A stretch of DNA of 64,000 nt from a bacterium (GCA_024226515.1 JAAELQ010000205.1:1-64000); one strand, 5' to 3'. Numbered from the stretch's first letter, positions 54,697 to 62,292 are shown. The notes: generated by a model not told the origin, from the sequence alone. Program-made: numbers and translations.

Positions 54697-54975
54697 ATGA
54701 CCGATCCCCTAGAGCAGTTCGTGAACGATCCGGACGGCACTATCGTCTCAGGTCGAGGCGTCCGCAAGCGATGTGCCACCTGCGCCCTGCCCGCCGACAG
54801 CCTCGCGCGGGTGGATGAATCCGCGCGCTCGTTCAAGGCCGGGCTCGACTCCGGAGTACATCGTGCATCCTGGGCGCGACTACATCGCGTGCTCTGCGGC
54901 GAGCCGGTACAATACCCGCTGTCCTACGACGCCTTCCGCAATCACGTGACGTACTGCCTGGAGATCGAATTTTGA
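54697..54975 (+). CDS. Hypothetical protein
   Basis: A 92-residue protein from ATG 54697. CATC and a later Cys suggest metal binding; a basic helical middle (FKAGLDSGVHRASWARLHRVLCG) and an aromatic C-terminus (YDAFRNHVTYCLEIEF) look DNA-binding, as in small resolvase-like HTH proteins, but I cannot name a family. Its stop overlaps the next gene's TTG start. Confidence 0.5.
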   Translation: MTDPLEQFVNDPDGTIVSGRGVRKRCATCALPADSLARVDESARSFKAGLDSGVHRASWARLHRVLCGEPVQYPLSYDAFRNHVTYCLEIEF

Positions 54976-56294
54976 GCCAGAACAAGAAGCCGGGCAAAGG
55001 CGACGACCTTGAGAAGTTCCTCGCCGCGCCGGACGAGGTGGTCCTGAACCCAGCGGAGAAGCGCAAGCTCCAGGCCCGGAAGGCAGAGGACGCCGCACGC
55101 CAAGCTCGAGAAGCCTTCGGCAAGTCCTCTCAGGAACCGTCGATTGAGGACATGCTTGGCGACGTCGTACGTGTGGCCGAGGACGAGGAGACGAACCCGT
55201 ACGCTAAGTTCCGCTCGATCAGCCCGCGGCGCTATGAGCTGTATGGGCATTACCCTGTCCAGTGCATCTACGACCAGTGGGGGACTTTCGTCGGCGCGAA
55301 GCGTGCCGCGGGCCTGGCCCCCGAGATCGGCACCACGACCCGCCGCCGTGCGCGCGCCAAGAAGGCGGCGCTTGAGCACACGGGGCGGTACGTTACGCGC
55401 CACATGATGCCGCACGTGGGTAAGTACATCGGCTGGGACCGCACGGCCGGCGGCCGGCACATTGCACTGTCGATCAGCGATACGCACGCCACGTTCCTTT
55501 CGCCCGTCGTCTGGGACTGTTATCTACAGGCGTGCGCGGAGATCCTTCAGGCAGGCGACACGGCGCTCTTGAATGGGGACATTCTGAATGCCGCGGTTCT
55601 CTCGAGTCACCAGCAAGGGCGCCGCGGGGACGTATCGTTCGAGGTTGAGGTGGATTTCGTAGAGACCCAGATCGGCCAGCTCCGCGCAGTGCTCGCCCCG
55701 GGCGTGCGGATCATGTACGGCCTGGGCAATCACGAGGACATGGTTTCGCGTTACCTGGCGAACACCGCACGCGAGATCGCGCGCCTTCCATCGATGCGTT
55801 TCGACCGTTTGCTGGGGATCGACGAGCACGACGTGGACTTGTTCTTCGGCGGCAGCTTTCAGTCCCCGCCCGGGCAGGAGCGCGAGAAGCCGCGCCGGCT
55901 GCTCTACGGCGCGATGCTCGCGACACATGGCACGAAGCTACGCAAGGGCAAGTCGGCCGCGCAGGAACTCGACACCTACGGTTGTTCCGGCACCTCTGGC
56001 CACACGCACCGGGCGGACATCGCCTGGGGCGGGAACTGGAAGCAACAGAACCTCTCGTGGATGTCGACCCCGATGGGCTGCTCTGCCGAGGTCGCGCATG
56101 ACTACATTCGCGACCACGAGGGATGGCAGCAGGGGTTCGGAATGAGCATCATCGAGGGCGACAACGTCTGGCACCATCCTGCGATTGTCTTCGACGGCGT
56201 GTGCCACTTCGGAGGCATGCGCTTCGAGGCGCGAACCGGCGCCGACGCCCCGCGCGACGTGATGACGAACTGGCTCGCAGAGGAGGCCCGCTAG
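54972..56294 (+). CDS. Calcineurin-like metallophosphoesterase
   Basis: A 440-residue protein, TTG start overlapping the previous stop. SDTH (169-172), NGD (201-203), GNHED (252-256), ATHG (317-320) and SGHTHR (342-347) are the five metal-site motifs of calcineurin-like phosphoesterases. The first 160 residues are a helical extension containing YELYGHYPVQCIYDQWGTFVGAKRAAG, similar to HNH-associated homing repeats and possibly DNA-binding. The combination suggests a DNA- or nucleotide-directed phosphoesterase, but the substrate is unknown. Confidence 0.85.
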   Translation: MSQNKKPGKGDDLEKFLAAPDEVVLNPAEKRKLQARKAEDAARQAREAFGKSSQEPSIEDMLGDVVRVAEDEETNPYAKFRSISPRRYELYGHYPVQCIYDQWGTFVGAKRAAGLAPEIGTTTRRRARAKKAALEHTGRYVTRHMMPHVGKYIGWDRTAGGRHIALSISDTHATFLSPVVWDCYLQACAEILQAGDTALLNGDILNAAVLSSHQQGRRGDVSFEVEVDFVETQIGQLRAVLAPGVRIMYGLGNHEDMVSRYLANTAREIARLPSMRFDRLLGIDEHDVDLFFGGSFQSPPGQEREKPRRLLYGAMLATHGTKLRKGKSAAQELDTYGCSGTSGHTHRADIAWGGNWKQQNLSWMSTPMGCSAEVAHDYIRDHEGWQQGFGMSIIEGDNVWHHPAIVFDGVCHFGGMRFEARTGADAPRDVMTNWLAEEAR

Positions 56295-56869
56295 TGGGCG
56301 AATTCCTCTCCGCGTTACTCGGGCCCCTGATCCAGCTCGTAGAGCTGATCGTCTCATGCATCCCCCACTTCGAAATCGTCCGCTGCAACGAGGCGGGCGT
56401 GCGGTACACGCGCGGCGAGGACGCCAAGCGCGTCGGTCCAGGCGTGCGATGGTACCTGCCCGTGATCCAGGACATCGAGACCCACCATACATGCGACCAG
56501 GTCTTGACGGTCACGGAACAGACGTTCGAAACCAAGGACGAGAAGCAGGTGACCGTGGCTCTCGTGGTCGTCTACGCGATCGTGGACGTACTGCGCTACG
56601 AGGTCGACAACCTCGACGCGGACGAGGGGATCGGCGAGGCCGCGGCCGGCGGGCTGCGTCAGCTCGTCGCGGAGAACACGCTTGAGGACCTGCGCCGCAC
56701 CACGCGGCACCGGGCTCTCGTGGTCGAGAAACTGCAATCCGAACTCGACCGCTTCGGCGTCGAGGTCCGGGTGGCGCGACTCACCGACTGCGCCGTAATG
56801 GGCCTCGCCCATGGTGCGGTCCGTATCTTTGGCGCCGAAACGAATGTGCGTTTTTACCAGCGCGACTAG
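56294..56869 (+). CDS. SPFH/band 7 domain protein
   Basis: A 191-residue protein, GTG overlapping the previous stop. A hydrophobic N-terminus (LSALLGPLIQLVELIVSCI) is followed by an SPFH-like domain (GVRYTRGEDAKRVGPGVRWYLPVIQDIE, TKDEKQVTVALVVVYAIVDVLRYEVDN, LEDLRRT, LDRFGVEVRVARLTD). SPFH proteins form membrane-bound ring assemblies. In phage genomes they are rare; a role at the host membrane or in protecting it is possible. Confidence 0.8.
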   Translation: MGEFLSALLGPLIQLVELIVSCIPHFEIVRCNEAGVRYTRGEDAKRVGPGVRWYLPVIQDIETHHTCDQVLTVTEQTFETKDEKQVTVALVVVYAIVDVLRYEVDNLDADEGIGEAAAGGLRQLVAENTLEDLRRTTRHRALVVEKLQSELDRFGVEVRVARLTDCAVMGLAHGAVRIFGAETNVRFYQRD

Positions 56870-56876
56870 ACCCGGC

Positions 56877-56882
56877 TACTCT
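56877..56882 (+). promoter_or_regulatory. Promoter TTACCA, N17, TACTCT
   Basis: TTACCA (56854-56859), 17 nt, TACTCT, then 8 nt to ATG 56891. A near-leaderless layout with a recognisable -35 box. Confidence 0.45.
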
Positions 56883-56890
56883 TACTCCCC

Positions 56891-57340
56891 ATGAGCGACA
56901 TCACCTTTCGACAGTTCCAGCTTGAACTCCCCTCCCTCACTCCTGAGCAGGCACGGCATGCGTGGATCCGGCTACGCTGCGAGGACCCCCTGCCCGAGGC
57001 AGCGCGCACCGATACGCTCCGCGGGGAACCAGAGCCCGACGCGGAGGCTGCGGAACACGCGCGTCGGAAGGGTCTACCGCTCTGTACCGGCGTTCTCGAC
57101 TACTTCCCGGACGCACTGCTAGAGGTCGCGCGCACGTCGCGGATCTGCAACGAGCAACACAATCCCGGCGAGCCGCTCCACTGGGCGAAAGAAAAGTCGA
57201 CTGACCACCCGGACTCCCTTCTGCGCCACCTCGCGGAGCGCGGGACGATGGACACCGACGGCACCCGCCATTCGGCCAAAGTGGCTTGGCGCGCGTTGGC
57301 CATGCTCCAGCGCGAACTCGACGCGGAGGCTGGAGATTGA
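56891..57340 (+). CDS. dATP/dGTP diphosphohydrolase-like protein (PF18909, former DUF5664)
   Basis: A 149-residue protein. RKGLPLCTGVLDYFPDALLEVARTSRICNEQHNPGEPLHWAKEKSTDH and then HLAERGTMDTDGTRHSAKVAWRALAMLQ match the former DUF5664, the MazG-like fold named for dATP/dGTP diphosphohydrolase activity in Z-DNA phages (MazZ). The acidic residues expected for metal binding lie in DYFPDALLE and HPDSLLRHLAE. No PurZ is in the window, so nucleotide pool control rather than base replacement is the safer reading. Confidence 0.7.
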   Translation: MSDITFRQFQLELPSLTPEQARHAWIRLRCEDPLPEAARTDTLRGEPEPDAEAAEHARRKGLPLCTGVLDYFPDALLEVARTSRICNEQHNPGEPLHWAKEKSTDHPDSLLRHLAERGTMDTDGTRHSAKVAWRALAMLQRELDAEAGD

Positions 57341-57627
57341 TCGTGTTCACGGTGCTGGGACTCGGCCTGTTGCTCTTCCTCCTCGGCCTGGCGTCAGGAC
57401 TACACCTGGCCGCGCGCTCCGGGGGACGTAGCATCCGCCATTGGGCGCGCGAGGCGATGATGTGGCGTTCGCGTGCTGGCGACTACTCGTGGCAGGTGGA
57501 CGTCCTGTCGAAGGCCCTTGAGCGCGCGTGCGTCGAGTCTGCCTATCCTACCGAACCGATCGACGTGGACGCCCTTCTAGCACGAACTCGGGCCGCGAAG
57601 CTGGACGGCTCGGACCTGACCGAGTAG
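57337..57627 (+). CDS. Single-span membrane protein
   Basis: A 96-residue protein, TTG start overlapping the previous stop. Residues 3-26 are a membrane span (VFTVLGLGLLLFLLGLASG), followed by a basic then acidic helical tail. The layout of N-terminal anchor plus helical domain is compatible with an i-spanin-like or other envelope protein. Not assigned. Confidence 0.5.
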   Translation: MIVFTVLGLGLLLFLLGLASGLHLAARSGGRSIRHWAREAMMWRSRAGDYSWQVDVLSKALERACVESAYPTEPIDVDALLARTRAAKLDGSDLTE

Positions 57628-57692
57628 CCTGGGACCCAGCGCCGGGACGAGACGTCCTGACCGCGGCGGGCCGTCGGCCAGCCGGAGCGTGA

Positions 57693-57705
57693 GGGCGAGA
57701 TGCCC
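57693..57705 (+). promoter_or_regulatory. GGGCGAGATGCCC hairpin upstream of terminase small subunit
   Basis: Third copy of the GGGCGAGATGCC motif (see 162-195), 15 nt before the terminase small subunit ATG, followed by CCAGGAACAGT. Stem GGGC/GCCC with GAGAT loop. Confidence 0.5.
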
Positions 57706-57719
57706 GGCCCAGGAACAGT

Positions 57720-58463
57720 ATGGCCGACGAACAAGAAGACCCGCAGGGCGCAGAGCAGAAGGCGCCAGGAGCCCCGCAAGTCAATGCGGTATGGGTAGAC
57801 GCCCTGAGTGGCGCCGCGGCCTCGTTCGACATGGTCGATATCGAGCCGACGAAGAAAATGCTCATGGCGCTGAAGCCGCGGCAGCGCACATTCCTGACCG
57901 CACTGCGCGTCACGCCGGTGAACAAGACAGCTGCCTGCCGCAACGCCGGTATCGCGACGTCCACGCTGCGCCGCTGGATGCAGAAACCGAAATTCCGCAC
58001 GGCGTTCGACATCGTGCAGCAGGGTGCGCTCGGAATCATGGCCCACTCCGTTGCCGAACGCCTGACCTTCGGCTGGAACGAGCCGGTGTTCGGCGACCTA
58101 GGCGACAAGGAAGGCACGGGGATCGTCGGACACAAGCGGAAGTTCGACAACGCAGGCGCCATGCGCTTCCTGCGCTCCTGGGACAAGCGCTACAACGTCG
58201 CCCCGGGCGAGGACCCGAATGCCGGCGAGGAGTCCGCACAGCAGGCCGGAGAGGCGCTGCAGTCGTTCCTCAAGGCTGCCGAGGAAGCGGTACCCCGCTG
58301 CCCGGCGGACTGGGAATCCCCTACCCCTGTGGATACCGTGGACGCGATGCCTGGCGGGATGCCGGAGCAGCAACTCGACGACGCCGTGCCCCGCATGTGC
58401 GTGGACTGCGGAACCAGGCTGGATCGGGGGATCTGCCCGGACCCCGACTGCTCAGCGGGGTAG
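57720..58463 (+). CDS. terS: Terminase small subunit
   Basis: A 247-residue protein. LKPRQRTFLTALRVTPVNKTAACRNAGIATSTLRRWMQKPKF (about 50-92) is the N-terminal HTH of small terminases, and NEPVFGDLGDKEGTGIVGHKRKFDNAGAMRFLRS matches their following helical region. Residues 160-247 add an acidic linker and a C-terminal CVDCG...CPDPDC zinc ribbon, unusual for the family. It recognises the packaging site. The large subunit is not in the window; it should lie before position 1 if the order is normal. Confidence 0.75.
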   Translation: MADEQEDPQGAEQKAPGAPQVNAVWVDALSGAAASFDMVDIEPTKKMLMALKPRQRTFLTALRVTPVNKTAACRNAGIATSTLRRWMQKPKFRTAFDIVQQGALGIMAHSVAERLTFGWNEPVFGDLGDKEGTGIVGHKRKFDNAGAMRFLRSWDKRYNVAPGEDPNAGEESAQQAGEALQSFLKAAEEAVPRCPADWESPTPVDTVDAMPGGMPEQQLDDAVPRMCVDCGTRLDRGICPDPDCSAG

Positions 58464-58466
58464 GCT
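58461..58466 (+). promoter_or_regulatory. Leaderless-type -10 box TAGGCT
   Basis: TAGGCT, then TTCCGC, then ATG 58473. The TAG is the terminase small subunit stop. Confidence 0.55.
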
Positions 58467-58472
58467 TTCCGC

Positions 58473-58673
58473 ATGAACGGAAAACGAGCCCGACAACTAC
58501 GCCAACTGGCACGCGTCTTCTTTCCCGACCAGGAAACCCCCGATGGTAAGCAGCCGATCGCGATCACGCGCCGCCGGAAATACCGGAGCATGAAACGCGA
58601 CTGGAACGCGTTCCCCGCTGCGTTGCGCAAGAGCGAGAGCGCGCGCGTGGAGATGCGGATCGCGCGCGGATGA
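58473..58673 (+). CDS. Small basic protein
   Basis: A 66-residue, highly basic protein (RRRKYRSMKRDWNAFP). Arg/Lys-rich throughout; possibly nucleic-acid binding. Stop overlaps the next start (ATGA). Confidence 0.6.
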   Translation: MNGKRARQLRQLARVFFPDQETPDGKQPIAITRRRKYRSMKRDWNAFPAALRKSESARVEMRIARG

Positions 58674-59083
58674 CCACGCGTGTGGACGTGGTGATCGAGA
58701 ACCTCGATGCCGATTGTTTGCTCTGTTCTGCGGAGCATCGCACCGACAGTCACCCGTACAGGCTGTCGGCGTCATGTGTGCTGCGTTATTACGAGCGGTC
58801 GGACGAGCTGCAGCCGCTTGACGGCGAACGCGTGGCGAGCTACTGCGCTACGTGCGGCACGACGTGGTACACCCGCATGATGTCCATAGGCGAGGCATCG
58901 CTCGTGTTTGTGGACGCGGTACTGCTACCGTCCGGTCTCGTCGCAGAGGGGGACACATTCCAGGCCTGGCTCCGTGCTGACTGGATGAGCGCGCCTGTCG
59001 ATTTCGAGAGCCTCGTGGCGGCGTGCTCTGCTGAGGTCGCGCTAGTGCGCGGACAAGCCGCTTTCGTAAAAATAGCCGACTAG
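58670..59083 (+). CDS. Hypothetical protein with Cys pairs
   Basis: A 137-residue protein. DCLLC and CATCG suggest a zinc-binding N-terminal half; the C-terminal half is alpha/beta. No family is recognised. ATGA overlap with the previous gene. Confidence 0.55.
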   Translation: MTTRVDVVIENLDADCLLCSAEHRTDSHPYRLSASCVLRYYERSDELQPLDGERVASYCATCGTTWYTRMMSIGEASLVFVDAVLLPSGLVAEGDTFQAWLRADWMSAPVDFESLVAACSAEVALVRGQAAFVKIAD

Positions 59084-59087
59084 AAAA

Positions 59088-59115
59088 TTGACTATGCCGG
59101 GGAGCGCGGTACTCT
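59088..59115 (+). promoter_or_regulatory. Promoter TTGACT, N16, TACTCT
   Basis: TTGACT (59088-59093), 16 nt, TACTCT (59110-59115), then TCCAGC and ATG 59122. The clearest -35/-10 pair with leaderless spacing in the window. Confidence 0.65.
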
Positions 59116-59121
59116 TCCAGC

Positions 59122-59328
59122 ATGCCTAAGAAAAATACCAAAATGGGACGCCCCTCAGTCACCGAGGATCAGCGCCTTACACAGCGTCCGGTCGGCCTCT
59201 CAGCGGCACAGTTCGAAGCGGTGGACCGCTGGGCGCGTCACCGCGGGGTACGCGGCAGCTTCGCCGCCGCCGTGCGCGACATGGTCGACTTCTGCGACGC
59301 GCAGCGCAAGGCCAAGAAAACGTCGTGA
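59122..59328 (+). CDS. Ribbon-helix-helix-like regulator
   Basis: A 68-residue basic protein. RPVGLSAA gives the beta strand and QFEAVDRWARHRGVRGSFAAAVRDMVDFC the two helices of an RHH DNA-binding fold. Own strong promoter upstream. It may regulate phage transcription, perhaps at the TGTSACR or AGTTYG sites; target unknown. Stop overlaps the GTG of the next ORF. Confidence 0.65.
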   Translation: MPKKNTKMGRPSVTEDQRLTQRPVGLSAAQFEAVDRWARHRGVRGSFAAAVRDMVDFCDAQRKAKKTS

Positions 59329-59429
59329 GTGATCTCATCGTCTACCACGCGCTCGCGGGCGGCGGGCACCGGAATGCCGCAGGCTACAGTCTGGCGGCCG
59401 ATGTCCTCCCGACATTTGTCACCAGGTGA
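59325..59429 (+). CDS. 34-residue ORF with DHHA1-like motif
   Basis: GTG overlaps the RHH stop. ALAGGGHRNAAGYS is the nucleotide-binding GGGHxxAAG signature at the end of DHH/DHHA1 phosphoesterases, but no DHH domain precedes it. It is either a fragment of a lost gene or a tiny protein keeping this loop. Confidence 0.45.
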   Translation: MSDLIVYHALAGGGHRNAAGYSLAADVLPTFVTR

Positions 59430-59435
59430 TACGAT
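59430..59435 (+). promoter_or_regulatory. Extended -10 box TGATACGAT
   Basis: TACGAT with an upstream TG (inside the previous stop), then CGGGCC, then ATG 59442. Confidence 0.5.
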
Positions 59436-59441
59436 CGGGCC

Positions 59442-59486
59442 ATGGCCAGGAAAAAACCCTATCCCCGTCCGAAGCCCGAGAAGTAG
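59442..59486 (+). CDS. 14-residue basic micropeptide
   Basis: ATG at the exact N6 distance after TACGAT opens MARKKPYPRPKPEK, ending at TAG 4 nt before the next ATG. Its charge pattern (basic, Pro-rich) and the promoter spacing make it more than a chance ORF, but a leader-peptide or spurious origin is possible. Confidence 0.35.
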   Translation: MARKKPYPRPKPEK

Positions 59487-59490
59487 TCCC

Positions 59491-59880
59491 ATGCCGACCT
59501 ACGCCTATCGTTGCGCGCGCTGTGCTGCGCCGTCCGAGGAGATCGTCCCGTTCGAGGAGCGGGACGCAGTCGGTCCGTGCAGTAACGTCATAGGCTGGCG
59601 CGAAGCCTCGGTTACAGATAAGGTGGTGGGAGCTGAGCGCGAAGGATGGGTCTGCGGTGGCGAGCGCGCCCGCGACTTCGCGGGCTCCGCTCCGCGCGCC
59701 ACGCGTCAACGCGTTTGGGACAAGCCGCGCCACCTGAAGGCCAGCGCCGACGGGATCCGCCGGAAGCTGGACGAGAAGCTCGCGAGCGGCGCGCTAAGCC
59801 CGGAGGCGCAGCATCACGTCGAGCGCGGCATGGACACCGGCATGCACGAGTACCACGCGCCCCAGATCATCGAGCCCTAG
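59491..59880 (+). CDS. FmdB-like zinc-ribbon protein
   Basis: A 129-residue protein. MPTYAYRCARCAAPSEEI is an FmdB-type start, a later Cys pair (GPC, VCGG) may complete the site, and a basic helical C-terminus follows. Related in its first 25 residues to the protein at 52101. Confidence 0.65.
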   Translation: MPTYAYRCARCAAPSEEIVPFEERDAVGPCSNVIGWREASVTDKVVGAEREGWVCGGERARDFAGSAPRATRQRVWDKPRHLKASADGIRRKLDEKLASGALSPEAQHHVERGMDTGMHEYHAPQIIEP

Positions 59881-59931
59881 GGCATTTTTGTAGCACTGGA
59901 ATTTTACAAACCTAGGGCACTTTTTTAGCGC
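59878..59931 (+). repeat. Two imperfect 19-bp direct repeats in an AT-rich leader
   Basis: TAGGGCATTTTTGTAGCAC (59878) and TAGGGCACTTTTTTAGCGC (59913) match at 16 of 19 positions, 35 bp apart. The first overlaps the FmdB-like stop codon. Together with the TAACCT box downstream they could be regulator sites for the next unit. Confidence 0.55.
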
Positions 59932-59940
59932 CGCGTCCCG

Positions 59941-59946
59941 TAACCT
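59941..59946 (+). promoter_or_regulatory. Leaderless-type -10 box TAACCT
   Basis: TAACCT, then GGGCGC, then ATG 59953. Confidence 0.5.
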
Positions 59947-59952
59947 GGGCGC

Positions 59953-60018
59953 ATGTTCTCTCCCTCTCAGTCCTGGACGACAGGCGGTATTCCTTGCTAC
60001 GGTCTCTGTGCCGGATGA
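59953..60018 (+). CDS. 21-residue leader ORF
   Basis: ATG after the TAACCT box opens a 21-codon ORF (starts MFSPSQSWTT) whose TGA overlaps the next ATG (ATGA). The coupling and promoter spacing favour a real leader peptide for the 60015 gene. Confidence 0.4.
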   Translation: MFSPSQSWTTGGIPCYGLCAG

Positions 60019-60335
60019 CGTTCGGTCATCCCGGAAAACCGAAACCGCGGCCTGGGGAGGGAACCGTGGATCCGATCGACAGTTTCGAGGCACTGCTGCA
60101 AGCAGCAGGCTTCATCGAGACCGACCCAGGGGTGCGCGATCCCGGGCCGGGACAGTACATGGTCAATGTGGACAGGTCCGAGCTACGTCTCTTCCTGCAA
60201 ACCACCGGCAACGAGATCGCCATCCACTTCGACCCGCTGCAGGCTGGCGCAGTGTCCGGGCACGGCTTCCGGAGCGGGCAACCGTTGCCGGAGGAAGAGC
60301 GCGAATTCCCTCAAGACCCGGTGCCTGGCGTGTGA
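60015..60335 (+). CDS. Hypothetical protein
   Basis: A 106-residue protein from ATG 60015 (coupled to the leader ORF). The N-terminus is basic and Pro/Gly-rich; the rest is alpha/beta and acidic (FEALLQAAGFIETDPG, SELRLFLQTTGNEIAIHF). No family is recognised. Confidence 0.55.
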   Translation: MTFGHPGKPKPRPGEGTVDPIDSFEALLQAAGFIETDPGVRDPGPGQYMVNVDRSELRLFLQTTGNEIAIHFDPLQAGAVSGHGFRSGQPLPEEEREFPQDPVPGV

Positions 60336-60359
60336 GGTGACGGTCGCGCGCGGCCGTGG

Positions 60360-60365
60360 TAGGCT
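60360..60365 (+). promoter_or_regulatory. Extended -10 box TGGTAGGCT
   Basis: TAGGCT with upstream TG, then TCGCGC, then ATG 60372. GTGACG lies 17 nt upstream as a possible -35 box. Confidence 0.55.
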
Positions 60366-60371
60366 TCGCGC

Positions 60372-61685
60372 ATGAAACAGATTGACTTCGAACTCCTGCT
60401 CACGCAGCTCGCCGCCATCGACGCGCAGCTCGCTGCATCCATCATCGGCGCGCTACGGAAGCAAGGCGCCGCGCGCTCCAAACTGTTTGTCGCCCAGAAA
60501 CCTGCGCCGGAAGATCCGGAGCCGCGACCTATCCCGGAGCCTGAGCCGGCGCCCGAGCCGCTTCCCGAACCCGACCCGGAGCCGGAGCTGCCCCCGCACC
60601 AGCCCGCGCCGCCCAGCGACCGGCACGGCGACGTAATGGCTGGCGGCTTCTTCCTGGACGGCGCGCGAGGCAAGCCCGAGCCAGTCGAACTCGGCGACGC
60701 CTGCCGCCCCAAGTATCTCGACGTTCCGGGCCGCGAACACCGGCTCGTCGGCGCCACGCTGTCGGGCGACCAGGAGCAGCTCGACGACCGCGAAGTCTCC
60801 GGCCCCGGGCTCGAACTTGAGGACGGTATGTCTGTGGCCAATGCTGAGTACGCGAACATCCGCTGGGTAGGCCTGACGAACCCCAACGAGAAGGACCCGG
60901 ACGAAGGTTATCTGCAAAACGTCTCATTCGAGAACTTCTGGCTCCACAACGCGTTCCGCTGGGGGGCGCGTGCGCGCCGCATGGGGCGAGGCCTAGAGTT
61001 TCGCTACTGTACGATCGCGCGAATTCTCCAGGAACACGGGCTCTACTTCAACCTCGACAACTCCGAGGAGCCTTGGGAGGACGGGGAATACGCGCTCCTG
61101 ATCTCGCATTGCCTGTTCGAGGATCTTGGCAGCCAGGCTATCCAGTGTGTCTCGGCCTTCGGGCGCGAGCACGAGACTCCGGTCGGGAAGGTCGACCAGC
61201 GCGACGGGCCGCCGATCCGGATCGAGGACACATTGATCTACAACTCCGGCGCGAACCGCGACTGGGGGCGCGCGTCCTTTGCGCTCTCCTTTTTTGACGA
61301 CCTGAACGACTTGGAACTCAAGCGCGTTGAGATCGACAACCGCCACCAGAACTACGACGCCCAAATCGCGGCCGATCGCGGCGAATACAAGACCGGCTCG
61401 CGCGGCTGCCTCCTGGTGAGCGGTGTCGATCCCGCCTTAGGCCGGAAAGTGACCCTAGCCGACTGCATGTTCCGCCGCGGCTGGTCGCGCCAGGAACTCG
61501 CAGGCTTCCGCAACTGCGCGGCCGTACGGATCACCGGCTCAACCTTCGAGGGCGAGGGTCCGGGCAACCGCCTGCAGTTCTCGAACTGCGCTCAGATTTT
61601 GATCGGCGGGTGTCGCGGGAATGCGCGCATCGTGGTCGACGGCAAAGACGTGAGTTCGGTTGCGGACGGCTACCGCCAAGGGTAG
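60372..61685 (+). CDS. Beta-helix surface protein with helical anchor and Pro/Glu linker
   Basis: A 437-residue protein. An N-terminal helix (IDFELLLTQLAAIDAQLAASIIGALRKQG) and a Pro/Glu repeat linker (PEPEPAPEPLPEP...) lead into a right-handed beta-helix-like region (residues 110-430) of short strands and turns, including LEFRYCTIARILQEHGLYF, HCLFEDLGSQAIQCVSAFG, GCLLVSGVD and LQFSNCAQILIGGCRG. The same build as 39133, with a different beta-helix. Probably a polysaccharide-binding or -degrading surface or secreted protein. No catalytic residues can be named. Confidence 0.7.
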   Translation: MKQIDFELLLTQLAAIDAQLAASIIGALRKQGAARSKLFVAQKPAPEDPEPRPIPEPEPAPEPLPEPDPEPELPPHQPAPPSDRHGDVMAGGFFLDGARGKPEPVELGDACRPKYLDVPGREHRLVGATLSGDQEQLDDREVSGPGLELEDGMSVANAEYANIRWVGLTNPNEKDPDEGYLQNVSFENFWLHNAFRWGARARRMGRGLEFRYCTIARILQEHGLYFNLDNSEEPWEDGEYALLISHCLFEDLGSQAIQCVSAFGREHETPVGKVDQRDGPPIRIEDTLIYNSGANRDWGRASFALSFFDDLNDLELKRVEIDNRHQNYDAQIAADRGEYKTGSRGCLLVSGVDPALGRKVTLADCMFRRGWSRQELAGFRNCAAVRITGSTFEGEGPGNRLQFSNCAQILIGGCRGNARIVVDGKDVSSVADGYRQG

Positions 61686-61776
61686 GATTAGATCGCGGGC
61701 CAGCGGCAGGTAAAAGTTCCCTCTGTGAAGCCGTTCTAGGAACTACCCGCACCCTCTCCCCAAAAGGACTTCCTGA
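61686..61776 (+). other. Short leader of the 61777 gene
   Basis: 91 nt with GGTAGGAT at its left edge (over the previous stop) and CAAAAGGACTTCCTGA before the GTG. No start codon follows the box at N6. Confidence 0.3.
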
Positions 61777-62292
61777 GTGCACACATACCTCGCCGGCCCC
61801 ATGCGTGGCCATCATCTGTTCAACTTCCCGGCGTTCTTCGCGGCGGCCCTGGCCCTGCGTGGAGTGGGTCACGAGGTCGTGAACCCTGCCGAGCGTGACA
61901 TGGCCCACGGTATCGACCCGACGGCCGACGAGTTCTCCAAGGACTTCGACCTGACAGGTGCTTTCAAGTTCGATTTTCAATCGATCATTCGTTGCGGGAA
62001 CGTGGTCCTACTGGAGGGCTGGCGCGAATCACATGGCGTCGCCGCTGAACTCGTGGTCGCCAAACTGACAGGCGCACGGATCTTCGAATTCGACTCGAGC
62101 GCGGGCGACCTCCTACGCGAGATCGACTTGGCCGAGCCGACAATCACCTGGCCGGAACAAGCTAGCGAGGCGGACGCCTGGGAACAGCTCACGGGTGAAA
62201 AGGTAGCCTACACCCTTCCCCGCGAGGCCTTCGAGTCCATCGACGCTTGGCAAGAACGCATCCGCACTGCAGGACCGAAGGTCACTACGTGA
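61777..62292 (+). CDS. DUF4406 / nucleoside 2-deoxyribosyltransferase-like protein
   Basis: A 171-residue protein from GTG 61777 with AAAAGGAC upstream. HTYLAGPMRGHHLFNFPAFFAAALALRGVGHEVVNPAERD and then GNVVLLEGWRESHGVAAELVVAKLTGARIF match DUF4406, which has the fold of nucleoside deoxyribosyltransferases; Glu in LEGWRESHGVAAE is in the catalytic position. It likely acts on nucleosides or nucleotides (salvage or modification). The C-terminal 60 residues are extra. Confidence 0.75.
   Translation: MHTYLAGPMRGHHLFNFPAFFAAALALRGVGHEVVNPAERDMAHGIDPTADEFSKDFDLTGAFKFDFQSIIRCGNVVLLEGWRESHGVAAELVVAKLTGARIFEFDSSAGDLLREIDLAEPTITWPEQASEADAWEQLTGEKVAYTLPREAFESIDAWQERIRTAGPKVTT

Noticed and set aside
56891..57340. 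Evidence for a Z-genome (2-aminoadenine) phage
   Set aside because: Only a MazZ-like family member is present; no PurZ or DatZ in the window, and the family also occurs in phages with normal DNA.
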